From positions 558,001-622,000 of the forward strand of contig NZ_LKKK01000001.1 in NCBI RefSeq assembly GCF_001446935.1: a DNA stretch of 64,000 bases, given 5' to 3'. This stretch comes from Pseudomonas sp. TTU2014-080ASC. Its GTDB lineage: Bacteria; Pseudomonadota; Gammaproteobacteria; Pseudomonadales; Pseudomonadaceae. The translations under genes and the position numbers were made by a program. The notes below the pieces were generated by a model that searched no databases, was not told the origin of the DNA, and saw only the letters and a program-made list of their open reading frames with translations. Positions 1 through 7,594 of this stretch are shown in pieces. Numbering within the stretch: the first letter of the stretch is position 1; each line of letters begins with the position of its first letter.

Positions 1-3000
1 TACTGATAATCGTCTGCCCACCCTGAACAACAAACGGAGAGACTAGGCCGCTACCCGTGTCGTTCAGAATCGCAAAACGATTTGCACGAACGAGGAACTG
101 CGATTGCAGGACGCCACCGACGTTCTCAATACCAAGTCCGATACCGGCAAACTCATATTGCCCTCCAGAACCAATCTGGAGCTTGACGGACCACATTGCT
201 GACAGGCCATTCTCAAGGCTTGCCTGCGCCTGCGACACCTGCTGTACGGATGCTGAGGCGCTATCAACGGACGCAGTCAGCGTCTGAACTGATGATGCAA
301 GCGCTGCATCACCTTCAGCTCTCGCAAGATCGACGCGGGCAATCTCTGCAGCGTTGTTTCCCACCTGCGCTTCTAGCAAATCAGAACGCTTTGCTTGAGC
401 AAGATCACTATCAGCCGAGATTGACTGAATAGTGATTGAGCCTGCGTGAACAACGAGATCACCCGCCCCCCAGTCCGTATCGCCCGCACCATCAGGCATA
501 ACAGTTGCCGAAAGCTTCTGAGTCGAAGTAACAAGGGCTGAAACCTCGTTTTCTGTCTCAGTAACGCGGGTTGTTAGACTGCTAACAGCGGATGAACTGG
601 CCTTTCCGTCAATCTCGGTTTGCAGCGCCGACAGCTCGTTAGCCTGGGCGACCAGCTCGCCCGTAACGTCATCAAGCATTGTTTCAGCAGACGACATACG
701 CGCAGCAAGTGCGGCAACCGCTTCGCCCAGCGACGCATAGTCACCGATCTTTTCCCAGTAGGTAGTGTTACTGGTAGACGTGTTAGCAGGAACATCCATA
801 ACGGCCCGATAAAGCGCCCCGCCATCCTTGACGATTGATCCCTCAAGATAGGTATCAGTTGCGCTCCACTCAACAGCACCGACCACTTCAGCAAGCTGCG
901 CCTCCATAACCTGCACTTGCTCAGACAGATCATCAATCTGCCCAATCTGATCAATAAGATCCTGACCAAGCTGGGATTCCGTGATCTTTCCGACCAGGTA
1001 ATCAAGAATGACATCAGCGTCATCGCTGGACTGCCCCATGATCCAACCGAACCAGGGCCCGACATTCCCCGTGCGGTCAATGAGACGAGCGCGGAAGAAG
1101 AAGCGCACACCCGCGGCAAGGCCGGTCATTGTGTGCGTCGTGGTTGGATAAGCAAACAACCCAAGCGACATAGCAGCTTGCTCATCTTGAGCCGGTCCAT
1201 ATTGGATCTCAGTAAAGGCTGTATCTGCAGCACCCTCAGCAGGAAAGCCCCACTTCAATCCAATGCCGAACACAAGCGGTGAAGCAGCCAGGAATGCAGG
1301 CGCTGGCGGCGGAGTTGTCTTACCTTGTAGCTCAGTGAGCAATGATGTTCGCCAACTCGATGTAATCTCAAAAGCACTGATCGAACGAACACGCGCCAGA
1401 TACTGACCGGCGTAGATTCCTCGCACATCAACACTTGGAGCCCCGGTACGCGGCAAACGTACCCAGTTCCCGTCGTTACGCTTCCACTCGACCTCATAAG
1501 CCACCGCTCCCGAAACAGCAGACCAAAAGATCGTCATGGTCGAAACCGCGATACCTTGGTCAACGCTGTTAAACGTCGAAAGCCCAACATGCTCCGGTGG
1601 CTCGACGGCCCCCGTTGGGATCACACTGATCGGTCGGGTCTCAAGCTTTGCTCCTGTATCAACTGCGGCAAACTTAGTCGGCTCGTACTGCAAAGCCGTG
1701 ATCTCGAAAATACCCGGCTCTGGCTGAGTGGTTTTCATCACCCGATAAAGAGGGATGGCCAACTCGTCAGCGTCCAAAGCCCATACCAGCTCCGGGGCTG
1801 GCGGCTCACTGTATGACGTGCTCACCACTATGGTCCGGGCATTCACACTGACAACCGTGCGGCCTTCGCACTTGCCACTGGGCAGGTTCAAGATCAAACG
1901 ATCACCGGCTTTGGCCATGGTGTCCCGGTCAAGTGTGATGGTTCGCCCAGCTACGGCGCTGACACGCCCGCCCACCTCTCGCCCTGCCAGCAGAGAGTCA
2001 GCTACCGGCACCACATAGCCCGGTAACGGAATACGTCCGTCAAGCCCAACACGGAAGGTCACAACCCGGTCCTGACTGTTGGTCAAAACAGCCCACTTAC
2101 CGTGGCGCTGAGCCTGGCTTTCACGGGTACAGCCCACCGGCCCTATCTCTACAGGATTGTCTCCGTAGCGCAGTTGCAGGCGCTTATCCGTGGCGACTGC
2201 CACATCTGTCTCATAGTTGTTGAGCGGGTTGTCATAGCTCACCAGAGCGCGGCTGTAACGGTTACGCTCGCTACTGGATGAATAGGTGAACCTTCCATCA
2301 ATCACGTTTGCGCGGGTGAAGGCAAAGTCGAAGTCTGTGGCTCGCGGAATGTCCGCTTGAACCTTCAGTTGCCCTTGCGCCCAGTAAGTCATCCCCCGGT
2401 AAATCGCCGACAGATCGTGTAGCAGCTTCCATGCTTCAGCACGGCTTTGCAGGTTGAGATTGCAGGTAAAACGCGGCTCCTGCCCGCCCTTGCCATCCGG
2501 TACCAGTTGGTCGCAATACTGAGCAATCCGGTACATCTCCCAACGATCAACCATCCAGGGTTTGATACGTCGCCCCACACCAAAGCGGTCATTGGTCACC
2601 ACATCAAACGTGTGCCATACCGGGTTATCCGTCCATGCTGACTTAAATGTTCCATCCCAGATGCCTGAATAAAAGCGACTTGCTGGGTCGTAGTTGCTGG
2701 GTACTGATACCCGCCGGGCGCGACATTCAACAGTCACGGCCGGAATATTCGGGAGTTGCTCCGCGCTGAACTCGACGTATAGCAGTGCCGTGTTCGGATA
2801 TCGCAACTTGGCATCCACCACTTCTGTGAAGCCCGCGATGACCATGTTGTCAGCAATGCGGTTCGTGTTCTGATTTGGCGTGATGCGCACCACCCGCAAA
2901 GTCCAGCCGCTTGATGCCTTGGGCAGGTCAATACGACGGGAGCGCTCATAGCGCGTTGTCGTCTTACCATCAACGGCTTCACGCAGAGCCTCGACAAAGG

Positions 3001-3469
3001 CACCACCGTCGGTAGAGACCTCAACCCGGTACTCAATCCGGTAGCCAACCACATCGCCGCTGCTCTCTTGCTTCTGCAATGCAGGCCAGGCAAAGCGAAT
3101 GCGCACCGCTGACAGCTGCGTGTTACTCAGTGTGCGCACCCAAGGCACATCATTGCGCAACTCGACGTTGAGCGTGGTTTCGTTCTCAACAGCCGGAATG
3201 CCAGGAATGTAATCCTGCTCAACAGAGCCTGGCCGCCACTCCCATGTGACACCGGGGAAGTTGATCCCACCATTGCTATTGGCAATTGGCGTGTTGTCCA
3301 GATAGATATCCTGCCCGGTCGGAATCTCATCAAATTCCCCCTCACCCACAGCAATCAGGATCTTGGCGGTTGCGGTACTGCGCAAATTGTCGGGCGTTTC
3401 CTTGGGCTGCTTTGGTTTGCTGCTGCCACCTTTCCGCCCCCGTAAGCGGGCTGCAATTGCTGCGCTCAT
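1..3469 (-). CDS. J: Phage tail tip attachment protein J, 3' end beyond window
   Basis: This is the lambda gpJ-like host-specificity protein, the central tip fibre that contacts the receptor. The reading frame is open from the ATG at 3469 to the window edge (over 1,150 residues), so its C-terminus, which normally carries receptor specificity, is missing here. The N-terminal part reads like the conserved J core (for example RRIDLPKASSGWTLRVVRIT near residue 180), then come fibronectin-like stretches, then an Ala/Ser-rich, coiled-coil-like region (VSALVTSTQKLSATV). A GGAG box lies 6 nt before the ATG. It is the last tail gene of an L-K-I-J series, as in lambda. A terminator-like hairpin lies directly upstream of the ribosome binding site. 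Confidence 0.93.
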   Translation of the reverse strand, partial: MSAAIAARLRGRKGGSSKPKQPKETPDNLRSTATAKILIAVGEGEFDEIPTGQDIYLDNTPIANSNGGINFPGVTWEWRPGSVEQDYIPGIPAVENETTLNVELRNDVPWVRTLSNTQLSAVRIRFAWPALQKQESSGDVVGYRIEYRVEVSTDGGAFVEALREAVDGKTTTRYERSRRIDLPKASSGWTLRVVRITPNQNTNRIADNMVIAGFTEVVDAKLRYPNTALLYVEFSAEQLPNIPAVTVECRARRVSVPSNYDPASRFYSGIWDGTFKSAWTDNPVWHTFDVVTNDRFGVGRRIKPWMVDRWEMYRIAQYCDQLVPDGKGGQEPRFTCNLNLQSRAEAWKLLHDLSAIYRGMTYWAQGQLKVQADIPRATDFDFAFTRANVIDGRFTYSSSSERNRYSRALVSYDNPLNNYETDVAVATDKRLQLRYGDNPVEIGPVGCTRESQAQRHGKWAVLTNSQDRVVTFRVGLDGRIPLPGYVVPVADSLLAGREVGGRVSAVAGRTITLDRDTMAKAGDRLILNLPSGKCEGRTVVSVNARTIVVSTSYSEPPAPELVWALDADELAIPLYRVMKTTQPEPGIFEITALQYEPTKFAAVDTGAKLETRPISVIPTGAVEPPEHVGLSTFNSVDQGIAVSTMTIFWSAVSGAVAYEVEWKRNDGNWVRLPRTGAPSVDVRGIYAGQYLARVRSISAFEITSSWRTSLLTELQGKTTPPPAPAFLAASPLVFGIGLKWGFPAEGAADTAFTEIQYGPAQDEQAAMSLGLFAYPTTTHTMTGLAAGVRFFFRARLIDRTGNVGPWFGWIMGQSSDDADVILDYLVGKITESQLGQDLIDQIGQIDDLSEQVQVMEAQLAEVVGAVEWSATDTYLEGSIVKDGGALYRAVMDVPANTSTSNTTYWEKIGDYASLGEAVAALAARMSSAETMLDDVTGELVAQANELSALQTEIDGKASSSAVSSLTTRVTETENEVSALVTSTQKLSATVMPDGAGDTDWGAGDLVVHAGSITIQSISADSDLAQAKRSDLLEAQVGNNAAEIARVDLARAEGDAALASSVQTLTASVDSASASVQQVSQAQASLENGLSAMWSVKLQIGSGGQYEFAGIGLGIENVGGVLQSQFLVRANRFAILNDTGSGLVSPFVVQGGQTIIS

Positions 3470-3484
3470 ACTTTTCTCCGGACG

Positions 3485-3508
3485 AAAAAAAACCGCCTCA
3501 GGCGGTTT
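3485..3508 (-). terminator. Intrinsic terminator-like hairpin between tail genes I and J
   Basis: On the minus strand an 8-bp stem (AAACCGCC/GGCGGTTT, 3-nt loop) runs into eight T residues. It stands 5 nt before the GGAG ribosome binding site of J. As a terminator it would stop late transcription before J unless read through, which fits a Q-type antiterminated operon. Confidence 0.75.
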
Positions 3509-3524
3509 CGGTTTGGCTTGTTGG

Positions 3525-4100
3525 TTAAGCTCTGTCTTCGGCGTAAATGGATGCACTGATAATGGCCCCACCCCAGCGGCGCTTGCCGTAACAGATCGGC
3601 ACCGGGTTACCCGCTGCCGTTGTATTCTTGGCACCACCAAAGGCGTAGCTGGGCATATTCTCCGGGGCAGCTGACTGTTTTAGTCCGGCAGGCTGGGGAC
3701 TGAGCATCTGGATGACACCACCAGCAGCCAACGCCACACCACCCTGCACAAGCCATGGCTGGCTGAAATAAGAGCCAGCCACGATCATCACTACCCCAAT
3801 AATTGTTTGCAGAATCCCGCCCCGCTTACGGCCACGCATCACTGGGGCGATACGGATATCTTCGGTACCACCAAAGCCAAGCTCATCCTGACCAATGTTC
3901 CGCTTGCCACGGAACACAGCGAACTCCATGCCTCGCAAGTGAGCGTTTGCAAGAAAGCGCTCAAAGCCTGGAATCTGCACACAAAGAGCCTTAATCGCTT
4001 CAGCAGGCGAGCTAACAGAGAACCTGAACGAGTGGCCAAATTGCCGTAGCTGCCCGTAAAGACGAACCGTTGTCATTGGTTGATATTCGGTCGCAGTCAC
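3525..4100 (-). CDS. I: Phage tail assembly protein I
   Basis: This is a lambda gpI-like tail tip assembly protein of 191 residues. It has a ubiquitin-like N-terminal half (TVRLYGQLRQFG) and a C-terminal half with two hydrophobic segments (IIGVVMIVAGSYF and QGGVALAAGGVIQML), followed by NPVPICYGKRRWGG, typical of the family. The GTG at 4100 is chosen because GGAG stands 7 nt upstream; the longer frame to 4133 would run through a terminator hairpin, and the ATG at 4076 has no clear ribosome binding site. In lambda, K and I are adjacent. Here a terminator, a lipoprotein, an acetyltransferase and a plus-strand gene separate them. Confidence 0.88.
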   Translation of the reverse strand: MTATEYQPMTTVRLYGQLRQFGHSFRFSVSSPAEAIKALCVQIPGFERFLANAHLRGMEFAVFRGKRNIGQDELGFGGTEDIRIAPVMRGRKRGGILQTIIGVVMIVAGSYFSQPWLVQGGVALAAGGVIQMLSPQPAGLKQSAAPENMPSYAFGGAKNTTAAGNPVPICYGKRRWGGAIISASIYAEDRA

Positions 4101-4116
4101 TGCTTTTCTCCAGGCA

Positions 4117-4141
4117 TAAAAAAACCGCCTCAAAGGCGGTT
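4117..4141 (-). terminator. Intrinsic terminator-like hairpin upstream of tail gene I
   Basis: The minus-strand stem AACCGCCT/AGGCGGTT with a 3-nt loop is followed by seven T residues. It lies between the lipoprotein stop codon and the GGAG box of gene I, in the same layout as the hairpin before J. Confidence 0.75.
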
Positions 4142-4155
4142 CTTGGTTACTCGTT

Positions 4156-4503
4156 TTAGAGGCATCTATTTAAAGAGTTCCTTAGCTCGCCACGCCCCAG
4201 CTGCGCCCAGGCGGCGCGCTGATAAAGCATCACCTTGCTGCCGCTGCCGTCACTCTTTATATCCAGCACATCATCTGTTTGGCCGTTCGCCTCGGTTCCA
4301 ACGACTATTCGATAACCGTCGATGGTTTCGCTCAGATTGGCGCTAGAGCGATAGTCCTGCCATGCAGGGAATACGCACAGTGCATATTCTTTTGGGGATT
4401 TCTTGGTGGTGGCCGTGATTTCCGGTGCGCCTCTGAGCAAATCAGATGCAGTAGTACAGCCTGCGATGGCCGCCAAGACCAGCCCCCCCATGAGTAATTT
4501 CAT
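4156..4503 (-). CDS. Small prophage lipoprotein of unknown function
   Basis: This 115-residue protein starts with a lipoprotein signal peptide ending in a lipobox (LAAIAGC, Cys16), so it should be lipidated and membrane-anchored. The mature part has no domain I recognise. A GGAG box stands 6 nt before the ATG. It sits between tail genes K and I, where lambda has nothing, and a terminator follows, so it behaves as cargo (a moron) and not as a tail component. Prophage lipoproteins such as lambda Bor or T5 Llp act at the outer membrane in serum resistance or superinfection exclusion. Such a role here is only a guess. Confidence 0.7.
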   Translation of the reverse strand: MKLLMGGLVLAAIAGCTTASDLLRGAPEITATTKKSPKEYALCVFPAWQDYRSSANLSETIDGYRIVVGTEANGQTDDVLDIKSDGSGSKVMLYQRAAWAQLGRGELRNSLNRCL

Positions 4504-4583
4504 GCCGTTCTCCAGTTAAGATATGGGAAGACTTTACCTCAACGAAACGACATAACAATTCTGCGCTGGGGCGGCTTGTTATG

Positions 4584-4994
4584 CTAGCGCTTCGAAATAT
4601 CAAGACTGAACTTAGATTCAGCAATGCATTTGACAGGGTAGTCGGCGAACACTCGCATCCAAAAAGCCTCTGCCCCTTCTCTGACCTCTATAATTAATTC
4701 TTCCCTACCATTTTCTTTAAGCAACGCAATAAGCTGGTTCATCGCTTCGAAAGCAATACCCTTACGGCGATACCGCGAGAAGACAAAGATCGGAAAAATT
4801 TCGCTAGAAGCGGAACGGAATGTTACGAACCCAGCAATTTCACTTCCGAACTGGATAACAAACACTATTGCACCAACAAACTCTGAGCCTGCAGTAATAG
4901 AGCCAAAGCTATAGTCTTGTTCATCTAGAACCATTTCTTTGAGGTTAGCTATATCTAGATTCGTAGCTCGACGGATTTCTATGCAGACGCTCAT
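4584..4994 (-). CDS. GNAT-family N-acetyltransferase (prophage cargo)
   Basis: This 136-residue protein fits the GNAT fold: an N-terminal strand-helix (IEIRRATNLDIANLKEMV), central strands (GSEIAGFVTFRSA), and the acetyl-CoA loop YRRKGIAFEAMNQL (R/Q-x-x-G-x-A) near residues 86-99. The substrate is unknown. The ATG at 4994 is preferred because a G-rich stretch precedes it; a start at 5036 lacks a ribosome binding site. The region reads visibly AT-richer than the tail genes, which suggests separate acquisition. The partner lipoprotein on the same strand may be co-transcribed. Confidence 0.75.
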   Translation of the reverse strand: MSVCIEIRRATNLDIANLKEMVLDEQDYSFGSITAGSEFVGAIVFVIQFGSEIAGFVTFRSASSEIFPIFVFSRYRRKGIAFEAMNQLIALLKENGREELIIEVREGAEAFWMRVFADYPVKCIAESKFSLDISKR

Positions 4995-5108
4995 GTTTGG
5001 CCCCCCACGCCAAAGGTAAGACATTAGCACGGGCATTTCACATCAATACAATCCTTTCGTAACTTGGCCAAATATCCAGCATGGATGGAATGCCAGTAAC
5101 TATCAATT

Positions 5109-5146
5109 AGACTGCGATAGTAGTCTCCGCCATTTACTAAAATGGC
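5109..5146 (+). promoter_or_regulatory. Two short inverted repeats upstream of the plus-strand cargo gene
   Basis: AGACT/AGTCT (5109-5126) and a perfect 7-bp GCCATTT/AAATGGC hairpin with an ACTA loop (5129-5146) lie just before the ATG at 5159. The second ends 12 nt before the start codon, where an operator or a translation-blocking hairpin would sit. No convincing -35/-10 pair was found. Confidence 0.35.
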
Positions 5147-5158
5147 CGAACGACCTTT

Positions 5159-5758
5159 ATGTCATCGCTCTTGTTCTACACGAATGAAAACGAAGCGATT
5201 GTAGCTACTGACACGCTTTTACATTACCCCGAGGGCGGAGCCCCAGGCTTTACCAGCAAGGCCGTCACTCTCCCGCATCTTCGCATGATCATCGCAGCAA
5301 CAGGATCGGCGCTCTTGTTTAACCGCTGGATCGGCCTTGTGAATAACGAGGGCACTGCCTTCGATGTAGATACGATCGACGCTCATGCTCCCGAGGCTTT
5401 GAAGGCCCTCTGGCGCGAATTGAATAACCATTCCCCCGCCCTCAACAACCAAACAGCAACGATCTATCACTTCGGGTTTTCCAACGATTCTGGAGTAATC
5501 CATGGGTACGCTTACCGCTCTGTGTCCAGCTTTAAATCCGAGCAACTCAGTTGTGGCCTTGGTGTAAAACCTGACCTGCAGGATCATTCAGGAATTGACT
5601 GGCCATCATTTCCTTCATCAGCTCCAGACATAATGCGGGCTCAAGCTCGCCAGGAAGACGCGAAGAAGTTTGACCGGGTATATATTGGTGGATCGGTTCA
5701 GGTCACTCATCTAACTCGCACGGGATTCACTATCTACTCCCTTGGAGAGTTGGATTAA
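5159..5758 (+). CDS. Plus-strand prophage protein, possibly Ntn-hydrolase-like
   Basis: This 199-residue protein is transcribed against the late operon; its stop overlaps the end of K by 4 nt (convergent). The start resembles proteasome-subunit/Ntn-hydrolase folds (EAIVATDTLLHYPEG, then LRMIIAATGSALLFNRWIG), with alternating strands later (YIGGSVQVTHL). No Thr, Ser or Cys is exposed at position 1 in the classical way, so catalysis cannot be claimed. It has its own leader with two inverted repeats and a weak ribosome binding site. It is an independently expressed cargo gene; the function is unknown. Confidence 0.65.
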   Translation: MSSLLFYTNENEAIVATDTLLHYPEGGAPGFTSKAVTLPHLRMIIAATGSALLFNRWIGLVNNEGTAFDVDTIDAHAPEALKALWRELNNHSPALNNQTATIYHFGFSNDSGVIHGYAYRSVSSFKSEQLSCGLGVKPDLQDHSGIDWPSFPSSAPDIMRAQARQEDAKKFDRVYIGGSVQVTHLTRTGFTIYSLGELD

Positions 5759-6507
5759 GGTTTTATATACCTGAGAATCAACCGTTTCCGTTCCCCCCAT
5801 GGCCCGCCGTACACAAGAACCTCTGACGGCCGCCCATAAAGGTGATGCAACAAAAACGGCCCCTGCCCGTACACACCAGACTCTTCACCGGGCAGGGTCG
5901 GATCTGATCCAAGATAGATACCCGCATGGTTCGGGTGCGCCGTGCGCCCCACGGCCATCACGATCATGTCCCCCCGTTGCGGCTGGCTCACCGGTACAAA
6001 CCCAGCATCAGCAAAATGTTGCTCATAAAGGCTTGGCCCTTCTGAGTTCTCCCACCAGCCATCAGCACGCTCGTACTTGGGGAACTCAATGCCCCACTCG
6101 CGTCGGTACCAGTCTGCGCACACCTGCCAACAGTCCTGTACGCCGTGTACAAAAGTCCGTCCCAATAGCGGCACCTGCTCAACCGGATCAAGCCTGCGCA
6201 GGTCGCCCTCGGGCCAACTGAGGATGTACCAGGGCAATTGCCCGGCGTTGCACATGGCTTCGTCGGCGGCACTGGGACGGCTTGTGGCGTCCGGATGGCT
6301 GTGTACCACGGCGATGACTTCTCCCATGTCCTCAGCCGCCGCATAGTCTTCTGGAGAGATCCTGAATTCTTCGCTCGGGTCTACCGCTGTATTGGCACAC
6401 GGCAGATATCGCTGTGCCCGCCCGACCTTGACGATTAGCCCGCAGCACTCACGCGGGTATTCAGCCGCTGCATGCTCACGCACGGCGGCCAGAATGTGTT
6501 TAAGCAT
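5755..6507 (-). CDS. K: Tail tip protein K: JAMM metalloprotease plus NlpC/P60 peptidase
   Basis: This lambda gpK-like protein (250 residues) fuses two peptidase domains. Residues 1-115 are a JAB1/MPN domain with Glu20, His69-Ser-His71-Pro and Asp82 as the zinc-site set. Residues 120-250 are an NlpC/P60 (C40) domain with Cys126 (QDCWQVC) and His194 (HPNHAGIYLG). Such proteins help tail tip assembly and probably cut peptidoglycan during DNA entry. It follows L with a 2-nt gap. Downstream, where I should follow, the cargo block intervenes. Confidence 0.93.
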   Translation of the reverse strand: MLKHILAAVREHAAAEYPRECCGLIVKVGRAQRYLPCANTAVDPSEEFRISPEDYAAAEDMGEVIAVVHSHPDATSRPSAADEAMCNAGQLPWYILSWPEGDLRRLDPVEQVPLLGRTFVHGVQDCWQVCADWYRREWGIEFPKYERADGWWENSEGPSLYEQHFADAGFVPVSQPQRGDMIVMAVGRTAHPNHAGIYLGSDPTLPGEESGVYGQGPFLLHHLYGRPSEVLVYGGPWGERKRLILRYIKP

Positions 6508-6509
6508 GA

Positions 6510-7259
6510 TCAGCTCCTGCTGATAATCGATACGGCAGGAAAGCCGCCAAAGGGCAATTGGTTGCCCTCGCCGAAACGCGGGATGCAGCCGGTACCCAGG
6601 CAGCCGTCACACTCGTCTTTGGCCGGGTTATCTGTGGGTTGGCCGTCTATATCGACATATGGCCCGGTATACCCACAGTCAGGACCACGATAGCCACCGG
6701 TCATAGCCCAGTGGCACAGCGTCGTCATTTGCCGCCCCACCTTTTGATCCCCTACATCAGCAGGCGAAGCCAAGTCCCACACGACGGTCTCACCGTCCTC
6801 ATGGGTTTTCTGGTCGACGTACCAGACATCAACTATTTCCTGATTGGGATCAGCTGTAGGGTTGCCGGTTGGGAAGTTGGCTACATCAAGGTACTGAGCC
6901 AGCGTGGTACGGATGGTCAGCCGGAACTGCAGCAGATCCTCAAAAGCTAGGCACAGTGCAGTAATTCGGCCATTGACGTTGCCCACCGAGAAGCTCGGGC
7001 GAACGGCTTGGCCATCGCTGTTGGCTTCAATACCGGTGACCTGTACCGGCCACGCGGCATACTCCTGCCCCCGCCACCAGATCGGCTTGGCGGGCAACTG
7101 GTTCGCATGAGCACCCGCAGCAATGATCTCCTCCGGGGTATGCGGAATCGCATGCCCGTGGAAGCGTAAAACATCTGCACCAAAATCAGAGCCATCCAAC
7201 TCCAACAGCACGACCTCCGCGCCCGGCTCCAGTGTTTGCAAGTCACGAATCAGAGTCAT
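6510..7259 (-). CDS. L: Phage minor tail protein L
   Basis: This lambda gpL-like tail tip protein has 249 residues. The C-terminal part holds a conserved cysteine set (TLCHW, PDCGY, DECDGCLGTGC, roughly residues 182-227), as in lambda L, which binds an iron-sulfur cluster. The N-terminal region (LEPGAEVVLLELDGSDFG) also fits. It overlaps M by 4 nt (ATGA), so the two are translationally coupled. Confidence 0.92.
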   Translation of the reverse strand: MTLIRDLQTLEPGAEVVLLELDGSDFGADVLRFHGHAIPHTPEEIIAAGAHANQLPAKPIWWRGQEYAAWPVQVTGIEANSDGQAVRPSFSVGNVNGRITALCLAFEDLLQFRLTIRTTLAQYLDVANFPTGNPTADPNQEIVDVWYVDQKTHEDGETVVWDLASPADVGDQKVGRQMTTLCHWAMTGGYRGPDCGYTGPYVDIDGQPTDNPAKDECDGCLGTGCIPRFGEGNQLPFGGFPAVSIISRS

Positions 7260-7594
7260 GGTTTAAACGCCTGCGTGAAATTGAGCGACAGCACCTGTAG
7301 CCCGTTGGGCTTAGCCTGAAGCCGATAAGTTGGACACCGATACATGCCCAGCACACCCTCCGGGGTACTCCAGAGAAACGATCGGAAACCTCCATGTCGG
7401 CGCACAAACGCCAGAATGGGAGCGATCTCATCCTTACTGCCACCAAACGTTAGCGCCCACGGACGGCTCTCGTTATTGAGGCCATCCCCAACCACCTGCT
7501 GATACCCATCCCCAAACTGAGCAGACCGCACTTTGAAAGCGCCGTCTAACTGCGCCTCGTCATCGGCTGCCCAGGTGAATGTTTCGATGGCCAT
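7256..7594 (-). CDS. M: Phage minor tail protein M
   Basis: This lambda gpM-like tail tip protein has 112 residues. It carries the family pattern of an FGDGYQQ segment (SAQFGDGYQQVVGDG) and a late FRSFLW motif. The ATG at 7594 overlaps the tape measure stop codon; a longer frame to 7642 would lie inside the tape measure gene. It forms the connection between the tail tube end and the tip complex in lambda. Confidence 0.9.
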   Translation of the reverse strand: MAIETFTWAADDEAQLDGAFKVRSAQFGDGYQQVVGDGLNNESRPWALTFGGSKDEIAPILAFVRRHGGFRSFLWSTPEGVLGMYRCPTYRLQAKPNGLQVLSLNFTQAFKP

